Shown: one piece after another, positions 13,241 to 24,457 of the stretch | Layout: every line of letters begins with the position of its first letter | Position numbering within the stretch: the first letter of the stretch is position 1 | Assembly (NCBI RefSeq): GCF_030463565.1 | Contig: NC_134662.1 | Span: 682,001 to 746,000 of the forward strand | DNA from: Pelecanus crispus | Taxonomy: Eukaryota > Chordata > Aves > Pelecaniformes > Pelecanidae | Reading direction: 5' to 3' | Length of the DNA stretch: 64,000 nucleotides | Notes under the pieces: generated by a model | Told to the model about the DNA's origin: nothing | Databases searched by the model: none | Seen by the model: only the letters and a program-made list of their open reading frames with translations | Program-made: the position numbers and the translations under genes

Positions 13241-16199
13241 CTGGTTGGGAGCCAAACACTCTGCAGTCAGAGCAGCCTAGCAACGAAGGAGCTGGCAAGC
13301 GGAGCGCAAAGTACAGAAGCTAGTAAGTAATTTATGCTGGGTAAGGAGGATGTTCACTGGAGATCTAGGTGTTTGTCTGCTTACTGGACTTATATTTGCA
13401 GCTTCTAATGTTTGTTTGGGCATATTATGCTTTTTCTGGGACAGAGGTCTCCCTCCCAAAAGAGGGTAGATATGAAAATTGTTGCCTTTGAACAGAGCAG
13501 CACGTGACCAGCCTGCACCAAAGTATGTGATAGGGTTAATGTTGGTGAAAAGCTGGAAAGTTTAGGAACCAAGGCAGAGCAACACAGCTCACTCAGTGGG
13601 CTGAAAAGAGATGTTTTCTTAGGGGGTTGTGGAAGCAAATTTCGCCTTTCTGCTTTTAAAGTTGGGAGGGAAGAATCAAGCTTCTGTTGCAGTAGTAGTG
13701 GAACTAAACAAATAGTGAAAAATTCCTTGAAAAAATTGAAGAATTGCAAAATGGATTTATTCTTGGGTGGGCAGCAGACATGAAATAATTTGATAGAAAA
13801 TGTCAGCTGGTAGGTCTAAGTAAGGAGACCATCTGAAAGCCAGGAAGTTGGGGATAACTGGTCATTGGTGGACAAACAAGGCTGCACAAATAATTTCAAG
13901 TTTCCAGCCAACTTCCAAAGAAGATGTGGAGAACAAAGTCTGGATGAAGAGAGTGAGCCTGGAGTTGATAGTGTTGATGATTACAAAGGGAAGGAGATTG
14001 TGGTTTTGTTTCTTTCACTACTAGTCAGAGTTGAAAAACAGTCTTATTTTATGCAAAAACAAAGGGGAGATTCTGCCAGAAGTTGAAGTTTTAGGGAAAA
14101 GACAAAGGCATTCAGAATCACAAGAGAAAGAGATGAGAAAGCTGGGGAACAGAGGAGAAATAAAGCAGAATTAGCTGCAGGTAAAAAGAGATTCGTACCC
14201 AAGATTCATACCAGAATCTGTCCGTGTGATTGGAGATTCTGCATCAGTTATGGCCAGAGCAAGCAGGCTTATGATAATCTCCAAAAGAAGTTCAAAGAAA
14301 TGGAGGTGTAGAGGGTGGTGGGGTTTGTAGGAAAGTTACTTTGACAAAGACAGTAAGGAGAAGGCATGCCAAGAGAGTGAAGGTCAATAGGTGGTTCATG
14401 GACTGGAACTGTAAGGAAAGATTTCTTTTTTTTTTTTTTTGCCATGGGAGGACATTCTTAGAGAGGCATTTTTCTTAACTGATAAATTTCAGCTGAGTCC
14501 CTTGGACACTGTCCATCCATGGTTAAATTCACATGATGATAAGAAAAACCTTAAAATGGTGAAGAACCAACAGAGTGATAGGGAAAGAGAGGGATCTCAG
14601 GCAAATGAAATGTTATGGCAGTATCAGAAAGCAGGTGTGACACCAAGGTTCCTAACAGGGATGAGGAAATGGAAGTGAACTTATCAAAGCTGAAGTGAAA
14701 TTTGAAAAGGTTAATGTATTCCCTTCAGGTGGAAGACTGGAGCTAACTAATCTCCATCTCAGTGTGCTGAAAATAATGATACATGTAATTAAGAATTTTG
14801 GAGCAAACATTTTTTTATCTATAAATTTTACCAAATCTTTACTGACAATACTTGATATATGTTAGAAAAAATGTATGAAAAATGTTGGAAAAAATACATG
14901 AAGAAAAAATTATCCCAGCAGCTATAATACCAGTATTGTGATATGTGAAGTTTTTACCAAAAAAAAGGACAAAAAACCACTGCAGACTGAGATTAAGAGA
15001 TTAAATATAATATAGGTGTTCAAAAGATAGCCTATGTCACGTTAATCTGAGCTTTCTTTGTTAAAATTTTTTATCTCTCCATAAGAGAGGTGCAGTAAAC
15101 TTCATGTCAGAACTTGTAACTTGTCTTGTGCAGCTGTAACAGGTAGTTGTAGTTAAAGTAGAAGACATCAGGATTATGGGAAGTATCAAATAGGTAAGAA
15201 ACTGCCAAGAGCTATCAGGAGAGAATTTACCCATGGAATTCTTGAATAATTGATTTCTTAGCAAAGTTAGTTAAAGGTTCAAATGCACAGTACATAGTGG
15301 TAACCCAAATTCAGGAAGCCGGGACCAGAGCAGGACTAGAATACAATGGCTCTTCCAATTTGAAATAACAGGGAACCTTTATAAATATGCAAAGGACTCT
15401 GTTTCTTGACCCCAGCTGCTTCTCAGAAAGATAGAACAAGCCTCTCCATTTTGCTCTCCAGCATATCAAGATTGAAGAGGCTTTTTTTGGTTTTAATTAT
15501 TTCAGCCATAGGCCCATGTCAAAAATAAAGCAGCTTGAATCAAGAAGCAATGTAACTGCATCGTTATGGTGGTGTGCTTCCACATTAACTAATAATTTCC
15601 CCTGTGGCAGTACTATGCAGCTGGTGGTTAATTAAGTCCTGGGAAAACTGGCTATACCAGGAAGTCTTCTGCAGGAATACCTATGCAGGTTCTGGCAGCA
15701 ATGTTGTTAGCATGATGCTGCACTTAAGCTAATAAGACTTGGCAGACCTAAATGGCTTGGCCCAGAGACACTTCAGGGATGTTTGTACCTGTGGCATTGT
15801 CCACCCACAAACCTGCATAATCCACCTGCAGACAATGGACCATCTCCTGTATAATCAAGAATTGGAAGGCCTTCGTAGCCAAGTAAGAGGAATGAGGTGA
15901 CCTTGAATAGCACAGTGTGCAGGGTTGTGTATTTGGGGACTAAAAGCAGAAATTTGTATTAAAAATGCAGATGTTAATGCTAGACATGCCTCTCAGAAAT
16001 CCTGTTCAGAAACAGAATCTAGTCAGAAACAGAGGAATGTGCAAAGAAACGTTTTCCGTTTCTCTGGCTATAGCTAGTTGTATTAGCTGTATACAATATA
16101 GAGAGGATCAGAAGCAGTGGACTTATTTAGCCTAGACAATGGACTATGAAAGAAAAGTACTGTTCCATAAGCAGTAAGAACAAGTTGTTTGTGGTGAAG
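13241..16199. other. Non-coding, no gene seen
   Basis: Unique-looking A/T-rich DNA with a poly-T tract near 14,425-14,440. I find no exon, RNA gene or clear repeat family here. Confidence 0.4.
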
Positions 16200-16849
16200 C
16201 CCAGTGTCGTGGTTTAACCCCAACTGGCAACTAACCTGAATAGGTCCCACACCATCCAATACATCCTTATTAACCACCACTCCCCTTCCCATCCTTTGAT
16301 ATAATACATAGTTATCATTCCCTTAGTCTATGGACCACTCCTATAAAATGTCTTTAAAATGTCCACAAATGTCCACAAAATGTCCACTGAGTTCATTTAG
16401 TCCATGACTTTGGGCTCCATCTGTTATGATGGTCACTCAGGACAGGAGAAGTGGTGTGTTGCACAGAGTTATTGGGCACCAAAGCCAGCTCAAGTCAGGT
16501 CGCTGCTGCACTTGCACTGCTTCTTCTAAGACTTGTCCTCTACTGGTTCAGTGGAATTACTTCTATAGTAATTCCTGTAATATGCAACTCAGGTCATGGG
16601 TTACAACAATTTAAAGGTATATCCATTGGGCCAGGTTATAGGGTTTAAAATTGCAATGAACTCCTCCCCTTGCTCCTAGCCTGACTAGCAACAAGGAGTT
16701 CCTGCTATAGTAATTCCCATAACATGCAACTCAGATCCCAGGTTACAAACAATTTAAAGGTATTTTCATTACAGTCTTCACCCCTTGTCCTTTTAGACCA
16801 GACTGTAGTGTTTAACATTGCAATTAACTCCTCCCCTTGCCGCTGCTCT

Positions 16850-17370
16850 GGCTTGGACTTATCCACAGACTGCAGTCCCTTAGGGGTGTACCTGCTCCAA
16901 GTGGAGCCTTACCTATGAGCCACAGTCTCTTCAGGGCTGCAGCATAGACTTATCAACAGCCACAGTCACTTTGAGGTGCATCTGTTCCAGCGTGGCCTTA
17001 TCCATGGGTCACAATGCCTTCAGAGATAGACCGGCTCCAGCGTGGCCTTACCCACAGCCACAGTCCCTTCAGAAGTGAACCCGCTCCAACACGGCCTTAC
17101 CCATGGCTGCAGTTCCCCCAGGGGTGTGCCTGCTTTGTTGTGGGCTTATCCATGGCCACATACTTTGAGGTGCTTCTGCGTGACCTGGTGCTTCAAGGTG
17201 TACCTGCTGCAGCATGGACTTAACCTTGGGCCACAATCCCTGCAGAAGAACATGTGTTGTGGCACAGACATAACTATGGTCACGGATGCTTCAAGATGTA
17301 CCTGCTCTGGTGTGGACTTACGGCCACAGACGCTTTGGGGTGCCCTGCTCCCACGTGGACTCATCCACAG
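16850..17370. repeat. Imperfect tandem repeats inside the ERV element
   Basis: Units of roughly 50 bases recur about ten times. Each carries CAGTCCCTTCAG(A/G)-like and CTGCTCCAGCGTGG-like blocks followed by CTTA(C/T)CCA. Divergence between units is high. The array fills much of the place where a protein-coding interior would be expected. Confidence 0.7.
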
Positions 17371-17709
17371 GTCGCAGTCCCTTCAATTCGACTTCACACT
17401 GGGGTTCCAGTCTGTCCAGTACAGCAGCACAGAAACAGCAGCGATGCCCTGGCCATCTGCCAGCCCAGGTGCATCACCATTGCTGTTATCAAAATGTTCC
17501 TAGGCACAGCATAGTAGATGATAAGCAGTACAGCAAGCAGTGAAAGCAAAAAACAGCCACTAGCTATCACTAGGCTCTAATGTATAGTAAGGTGAGCAAG
17601 CCCCATGGCAAGCATGGGAGCCTGTCAATTAATAGCCAATCAACAATAACAGCTATAAATTAAACCTAGCACATTCCAATCAAATCTGTCATTATCTTGA
17701 ACCCTTTGA

Positions 17710-17727
17710 GCCCCATGTTGGGCACCA
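17710..17727 (-). other. Retroviral primer binding site (tRNA-Lys type)
   Basis: Read on the minus strand it starts TGGTGCCCAACATGGGGC, eight bases inside the LTR. The known Lys(CUU) site differs by two transitions, both at CpG positions, as expected for methylated old DNA. This suggests a class II (ERVK-like) relation. Confidence 0.75.
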
Positions 17728-17735
17728 AAAAGGAC

Positions 17736-18328
17736 TGTCATGGTTTAACCCCAGCCGGCAACTAAGCACCACACAGCTGCTGCTCACTACCCCCCGGTGG
17801 GATGGGGGAGAGAATCAGAAGAGTAAAAGTGAGAAAACTCATGAGTTGGGATAAAGGCAGTTTAATAAGTAAAGCAAAAGCTGCACACAGAAGCAAAGGA
17901 AGGAATTCATTTGCTGCTTCCCATCGGCAGGCAGGTAGGTGTTCAGCCATCTCCAGGAAAGCAGGGCTCTGTCACATGTAACAGTGACTTGGGAAGACAA
18001 ACACCGTAAGTCCCCCTGTCCCCACCTTCCTCCTTCTTCCCCCAGCTTTATATGCTGAGCATGACATCATATGGTGTGGAATACCCCTTTGGTCAGTTGG
18101 GGTAGGCTGTCCTGGCTGTGTCCCCTCCCAGCTTCTTGTGTACCCCCAGCCTGCTCACTGGTGGGGTGGGGTGAGAGGCAGAAAAGGCCTTGACTCTGTG
18201 TAAGCACTGCTCAGCAATAATGAAAACATTTCTGTATTATTAACACTGGTTTTAGCCCAAATCCAAAAGACAGCCCCATACTAGCTACTATGAAGAAAAT
18301 TAACTCTATGCCAGCCAAAAGCAGCATA
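17736..18328 (-). repeat. LTR of the ERV element (5' LTR in element orientation)
   Basis: The plus strand begins TGTCATGGTTTAACCCC, and the right end AGCATA is probably a decayed AGCACA. The first ~30 bases match the remnant at 16,205. Promoter and polyadenylation motifs are on the minus strand, placing the element's 5' LTR on the right. Confidence 0.85.
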
Positions 18329-18752
18329 CCCAGTGTTAATACAAAAACAAATGGCATTAAAATTCTTTATTGTGGTTATTTTGTACCCACCAGAGGGTTT
18401 CAGAACAGCTTTCTAGTACAAGCAATTGATGCAAAAACATTGAGACACCTCTAATACAGCTTGGTGCCCTTATTGAAGGGATTATTGTTGCCTGTCATAG
18501 CAAAAAGTTGAAAGTGGCCCAGTGAAGTCTTGGCCAGTCCTAAAATCAACAGCTTCCTGAGGTAGAGAGGAGGAAACAACTTCGCAAGTTGTATGTTGTA
18601 ATTTGGAAATAAGTTGCAAGTTCTGTGCTATTGGGTTCAGAATTCCTACAGCAAAGACCAAAATCCCTGTCACATCAATGTTACCAGGATCTGCTGCGCT
18701 AAGGTTAAGGCAGGGGGAGGAGGGTTGGGAGAAGGAATATTGGTTAGTCAAA

Positions 18753-18878
18753 AAGCAAATTAAAAAATCCAGTGTAAGCTTTTTTAAAAAAATATGGATC
18801 TTTTTCTTGGTTTAGAAGCAAATTGAAAACTCCAGTGTAATCTTTTCTTTCATGATGGATCTTTATATTAACAGTATA
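18753..18878. repeat. Two-copy tandem repeat, 63-bp period
   Basis: AAGCAAATT followed by CCAGTGTAA and GGATCTTT occurs at 18,753 and again 63 bases later at 18,816. The copies are diverged by several substitutions and A/T-run changes. No function is apparent. Confidence 0.65.
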
Positions 18879-19024
18879 AGCAGTGAATAGTGGCTAATGC
18901 AATAATGTCTGGCGTAACGCTGTAGCTGTAAAATGCTAGTAGTCTTCAGAGTGAGAGGGTAATTACCCAGTTCTTTACAAAGACTCATAACTCTTCCCTC
19001 TCTTTCTGTTTCTCCTCCACCTTC

Positions 19025-19495
19025 AGTACAAGAAGGACATTGAGGTCCTGGAACGTGTCCAGAGAAGGGCAAGGAAGCTGATGAAGGGTCTGGAGCACAT
19101 CTTATGAGGAGCAGCTGAGGGAACTGGGGTTGTTTAGCCTAGAGAAGAGGAGGCTGAGGGGAGACCTTATTGCTCTTTACAACTACCTGAAAGGAGGTTG
19201 TAGTGAGGTGGGTGTTGGTCTCTCCTCCCAAGTAGTTAGCGATAGAACGAGAGGAAATGGGCTCAAGCTGCACCAGGGGAGGTTTAGATTGGATATTAGG
19301 AAAAATTTCTTGACGGAGAGGGTAGTCAAGCATTGGAACAGGCTGCCCAGAGAGGTGGTGGAGTCACTATCCCTGGAAGTGTTCAAAAAACGGGTAGACG
19401 TGGCACTTGGGGACATGGTTTAGTAGGCATGGGGGTGTTGGGTTGATGGTCAGACTGATGATCTTAGAAATCCTTTCCAACCTTAATGATTCCTA
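19025..19495 (+). mobile_element. CR1 LINE 3' end
   Basis: It encodes the C-terminal part of CR1 ORF2: an open frame at 19,130-19,423 with [39 protein letters not shown] and [12 protein letters not shown]. It then runs into the CR1 3' UTR with GATGATCTTAGAAATCC. The 5' end is truncated at about 19,025. Confidence 0.93.
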
Positions 19496-19564
19496 GTTTT
19501 TACTTCCATTAAAAAACAATGCAGCCACCAAGCCAGGAAACGTGAAATTACTACTCTACCCTTA

Positions 19565-19672
19565 ATTGGTTTAGTGGTGGACTTGGTAGTGTTAGGTTAG
19601 TGGTTGGACTGGATGATCTTAAAGGTCTTTTCCAACCTAAACGATTATGTGATTCTGTGATTCTGTATTCAC
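19565..19672 (+). mobile_element. CR1 3'-end remnant
   Basis: Only the last ~100 bases of a CR1 are present: GGTTGGACTGGATGATC, AAAGGTCTTTTCCAACC and a decayed GATTCTGTGATTCTGT tail. A separate insertion from the one just upstream, which already has its own 3' end. Confidence 0.85.
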
Positions 19673-22339
19673 GTGTAAATTTACATGACTGTTCACGTAC
19701 TTATATATTAATGTTTAGCTTGGGAATAGATTCTGTAAGTGAAACGGCAGAATAACTCTTTGAAGATGTAAGCAACAGTTACATTTTCTGGTTAAACCTG
19801 CTTAGCCATTTTACCTGTGAGATAAGGAGTAACCTTTCTAGCTACATGCTGTGCTTCTTCTCAAGCAGTTTTGCTTTGAAAGTGAAACTATTAAATATGT
19901 CCCTAAGGGGTTTAAGTGTGGTAGTGTTCCTGATCTATGGCTCGGGGTTCAGGGAGCCCTGCAGCGTGCAGATACTGCAGGTGCATTCCTGCTGGCCAGC
20001 CCAGCAATTTCTGCTTTCCTTGGAGCAGCTCAGGGCAGCCTGACAGCAGAGACCTTTGTAACTCTAAGGATTCAGATAAAAACATGTTTAAAAAAAAAAA
20101 TCAGGAAAGGCAAGATTTAACAAAGTAAATATAGTGGACAGGGCTGCAGGGCTGCACAAATTCCAGTTGCTTCAAGACATTCTAGCTGTGTCAACTTAAA
20201 GGAGCTTTGTTGGGTTATATATTGAGTGCCTGATCTTGTCACAGTATAGGGTCAGTGAGTGCCAAAGCCTTGTCCTCCCTGTCCTCATGGCATACTTCTC
20301 TATTATTGATTTCATCCTTACATGTATATTCTGTGACAAACTTAATGCTGTTCTTTCAGCGTTTACTGTTTTGCTCACTGTTTGTGAAATCCTAATGCTG
20401 ATCTGTTTAGTGTCAGGTATGGGAGGGTGTTTTGCAGTGTTGTTTTTTTGCTTTGCTCTTGCTGAACTCTTCTTTGTGTGAGAGGCTGTCTCTCTGTTAC
20501 ACTTGTATTCAGAGCTGGAGGGCTTCGTCCTGTATATTATTAAAAATATATATAAATATATATATAAAAAGATATATAACACTAATAATGCAGGGTGCTC
20601 TGTGAGGCTTATACTTTTCTGTGGGCACTCAAAGGGCATTTTAGACACACCATTGTCTTCAGCTTTCCAGCTGTTTTGACTTGGGAACTTGGCCTGTGTA
20701 AAGTGCAAAAGATAAATATGTTGCTTCATGCTGTACCCTTTTCTATATTTTTGTGATGTGTGAGGAAAGCTGTAGAGATAAAGAAATCTTCCAGGAAGGT
20801 GATCCTGACCATACATAGTTTGCACATGAGAGTAGATTAGATAATGGCTGTTTACTTCCTTAGCGCTTTGAATCTAAGAATATTCCCCCTAAGCAAATTG
20901 GAAGACTTACTTTATATACTCCCCACAGAGAGACCTTGGCAGAGTTCAGCTGCTGTCCTCTACCAAGCGTGTGTTGCATCTTTTTGTGTTGCTGCCAGAT
21001 AAAGAGAGTCCTGGAGGGAGAATTGTTGGTTGTGTAATTGCAAAGCTAGCTACTATGGCAGCTTTCCCTAGTATGCCTGCTGTCTCTGAACCATGGGATA
21101 ACCCTGTGGTACTGAAGAAGTGTTTTCTGAAGAGCTGAGGCAGGGAGGAAGTGTAATTTCTATCTGTAGTTCTCCTAGGTATTTCTGATGTTCTCATGCT
21201 TTTCCTGACTAGAGCTGAGATTTTTAGCAGCTAAGGAAGTTTACCAACACTTTTGAGGTTGGTGTCTTTCATGCCTTGTAAAGCTCTTTGCATTTCAGAC
21301 ACCTGGCTTAGGTTATCTGACTTTTCTAAGCAGGTATCCAGTACCTAGCTGAAGTGCACAAGCTGTTTTGGAACACTGTCACATCTCATAGTGACAGCGT
21401 GTTGAAGTCATCACAGACTAAGCCCACACTCATACAGCTTGCTTCTGCATAGACACTTTCTGCTCTATAACGGTAGACTTTTGTGCAGAAACCTGTGTTC
21501 ACACAGTCTACAGGAGACTCAGGGACATCCTGAAAATACAGTTCACCAAAGCTCTGAGGTTGTTCAGCACAGTAGCTGGCTGTCCCATGGACTTATGTCT
21601 GTGTCACCCAAGCGGAGCTATACTCGTTAATAGCATGTTTATTGAGTAGTCTGAAAAGCTTTCACTAGCATGTATGTATGTATGCTTCCTTCAGCTAACT
21701 TCTCTCTTTTTAATGCACAACGAGCCCTGTAACCACTGTCCCATGGACCTGGCTTCAGGTGCCTTTGCTGAATCACCAAAGGCAAGATGGAAAGGGAACT
21801 AGTGCTAAAGGATCCTACAGCCCTGCCAGAGGAAAAGGGGACAGACAGTGGGCAGCAGATGTTCCCACCTTGGAAGGACCTCGATGGGGGAAGTTAGGTT
21901 ATACTCTAGACCTCAGAGAGTTGTGGAGACTCGAGACTTGGCAGGCAACTTAAAAACTGTTGCATCTTGATTGTCAGGCTCTTAAAACAGAATCTGAAGA
22001 GTCTGTAACCCCCGTTTATCTTCATTTTATGTGCCAATGACTTTGTCACCTTTGTCATTGTACTGAATTGGCTGCGCGTGCTCCAGGAGAAATGAGAGTC
22101 AGATTTGAAGAAACAGGGTCCTGTTCTTCCCTGTTGTAGTCAGATCAAAAGACACATTCAGATGAATAATAAAGTCCAAATCAAGAAAAGAGGTTATGAT
22201 TCAGACAATATCCCTTAGACTCTGCAAAATTCTGGAATAATGCAAATCTTCAGTTTAACTAACAAAGAAAGTACTTCTGAATTAAAGATATCTTCAAAAT
22301 CAAATGTATGATTCATTTTCCATTTGTTAGGCAGTTCTC
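19673..22339. other. Non-coding, no gene seen; one TA-rich microsatellite
   Basis: No exon or repeat family is recognised apart from a TATATA-rich stretch near 20,538-20,580. A 209-residue minus-strand open frame (20,196-20,825) has no recognisable domain and A/T-biased low-complexity patches. I treat it as chance. Confidence 0.4.
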
Positions 22340-23227
22340 CTTGCAGAAAAGCTGAGTGGTGCGGTTGACATGCCAGAAGGACGAGATGTCATCCAAAGGG
22401 ACCTGGACAAGCTGGGACAGGTGGGCCAGTGTGAACCTCATTAGGTTCCATAAGGCCAAGTGCAAGGTCCTGCACCTGGGACGGGGCAACCCCCAATATT
22501 AGTACAGGCTGGGGGATGATGGGGTTGAGAGCAGCCCTGCAGAGAAGGACTTGGGGGTACTGGTGGATGAAAAGCTGGACATGAGCCAACAATGTGCACT
22601 TGCAGCCCAGAAAGCCAACCGTATCCTGGGCTGCATCAAAAGCAGCGTAGCCAGCAGGTTGAGGGAGGTGATTCTGCCCCTTTACTCTGCTTTGGTGAGA
22701 CCTCACCTGGAGTACTGCATCCAGCTCTGGGGCCCTCAGCACAAGAAGGACATGGACCTGCTGGAGTGGGTCCAGAGGGGGGCCACAAAAATGATCCAAG
22801 GGCTGGAGCACCTCTCCTACGAGGACAGGCTGAGAGAGCTGGGGTTGTTCAGCCTAGAGAAGAGAAGGCTGCGGGGAGACCTTATTGCAGCCTTCCAGTA
22901 CTTAAAGGGGGCCTACAGGAAAGATGGGAACAATGTTTTTAGCAAGGCCTGTTGTGACAGGACAAGGGGTAATGGTTTTAAACTAAAGGAGGGTAGATTT
23001 AGACTGGATATAAGGAAGAAATTTTTTACAATGAGGGTGGTCAAGCACTGGCACAGATTGCCCAGAGAGGTAGTGGAGGCCCCATCCCTAGAGACATTGC
23101 AGGTCAGGTTGGATGGGACTCTGAGCAACCTGATCTAGTAGAAGATGTCCCTGCTCACTGCAAGGGGGTTGAGCTAGATGACCTCTAAACATCCCTTCCA
23201 ACCCAAAGCATTCTATGATTCTATGAA
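22340..23227 (+). mobile_element. CR1 LINE, 3' half of ORF2 plus 3' UTR
   Basis: It begins just after the RT catalytic box and runs through the C-terminal ORF2 (open frame 22,551-23,138, with [19 protein letters not shown] and [17 protein letters not shown]) to the tail GCATTCTATGATTCTATGA. Near 22,500 the frame is broken by TATTAG, a change also present in the copy at 57.9-59.1 kb, so both are the same subfamily. The last ~290 bases are almost identical between the two copies. Confidence 0.95.
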
Positions 23228-24283
23228 AATGGGCCAGGGTTTGGGCCTCCACTGGGTGAGATGCTTTATGATACTCAGGTCAGACGCTTAAATTATATGC
23301 TTTTTCCCTTGGTTTCATACGATGGCATTTCCCATGTGCTGTTCAGATGATCTCAATGGACAACTCATTCCCATGCTTCCCCTTTCCTTAGTCTGTGCCT
23401 GCTCAGAGTCTGACTTCTGTTCAGAGCTTGTGTTTGGGCTATTTGTTGTTACCAGCTAGAATGAGCAGCCTGTATAGAAGGGCAGTGCAGCTCATATTTG
23501 TGTATGAGGTAGAATTATCTAGCAACAGTATTTTCATGTTGAATGCTTTGTTACACCCATTCCACTGTCTTCTATGCTGCTGAATTCTCTGATCACATAT
23601 GTAAATCCCACCTTCAGGCATGGTCTTTAAAATTACATTAAGAATCCAGCTTACCACTTAGCACAGAAATGCTTACCTGGAAGTACTTTCCTTAATCATT
23701 TAAAGCAGAAGATAGCTCTTTTTATTTTTGAAGGTGAAGTCTCAGTATAATATTAATTATAACGCATACATATGCACACATGCACACAGTGGAATTGCAA
23801 TGTGTGAATAGAAACAAATAAATACAAAAGATCACAGACTAAAAAATAAGGATATGTACCTATAAAAGAACAGCTGGCAGCCAGCCCTGGAGCAGACTTG
23901 CCACATCCTCGTGATATCAAGCTGTCAGTCCTGTAGAAAGGAACTTATGAACCTGAGAAGCTGCAGTATTAAATTTAAAACTTTCTGAAACATCTTGCTG
24001 AGAATGACAGTAATGTTCTGTGGAACTCTGAACCACTTATCTCTGTTTTAGCCCTTTTTTGGTTCTGTGCCAGCAGTCAGCAGTCACTGAGCACCTGATA
24101 AAAATCTGTGAGCAGGTTATCAGTTCCTTGGGCACTGATGCGTTCCACACCTCTTCTGCTTTCACAACCAGATGCAACCTCAGCGAGGGTGTAATCCTTC
24201 CTCTGCTTCACTGGCTTGTGCTGACAGGTTTGCTGTGTGCGAGGCTGTCCTCCTCCGTTTATTCTGGTCTCTCTTCCTTCCAG
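23228..24283. other. Non-coding sequence ending in the CERS4 exon acceptor
   Basis: Unique DNA. The last bases are a pyrimidine tract (CTCTCTTCCTTCCAG) forming the 3' splice site used by the first coding exon of CERS4, which shows that the mRNA leader comes from further upstream. Confidence 0.6.
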
Positions 24284-24457
24284 GATGGCACGCTCTCTGA
24301 ATGAGTGGCTGTGGCAGCATGAGTTCTGGCTGCCCCCAGGAATCACCTGGGAGGACATGCAAGAGTCTGAAGATGTCCATTACCCTCAGCCTCGTGATCT
24401 CCTGCTCAGTGTCCCTTTTGCTTTAATCTTGGTTGTCATTCGATGTGCCTTTGAAAG
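24284..24457 (+). CDS. CERS4: CERS4 exon with start codon (residues 1-57)
   Basis: ATG at 24,285, one base after the acceptor; donor AAAG|GTAAGT, phase 2. It encodes the lumenal N-terminus and first membrane helix ([18 protein letters not shown]). The N-glycosylation sequon found in several mammalian ceramide synthases just before TW (NxT) is absent: the residues are PGITW. Confidence 0.95.

Larger units (their letters stand above)
16205..18328 (-). mobile_element. Non-autonomous ERV/LTR element with 5-bp target duplication
   Basis: A complete insertion bounded by CCCAG at 16,200-16,204 and again at 18,329-18,333. The right LTR is about 593 bp. On the minus strand it has a TATAAAG box (about 18,048-18,053) and an ATTAAA signal (about 17,859), giving a U3-R-U5 order. 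Next to it, 17,710-17,727 is a primer binding site read on the minus strand, matching a tRNA-Lys(CUU) type site with two CG-to-TG changes. The left LTR keeps only about 30 bases (TGTCGTGGTTTAACCCC onward). No gag, pol or env frame is present; the interior is non-coding and partly tandem-repetitive. An old non-autonomous relic, not a virus gene set. Confidence 0.85.

Noticed and set aside
20196-20825. 209-residue minus-strand open frame
   Set aside because: Low-complexity, A/T-driven composition, no recognisable domain, and no splice or promoter context.
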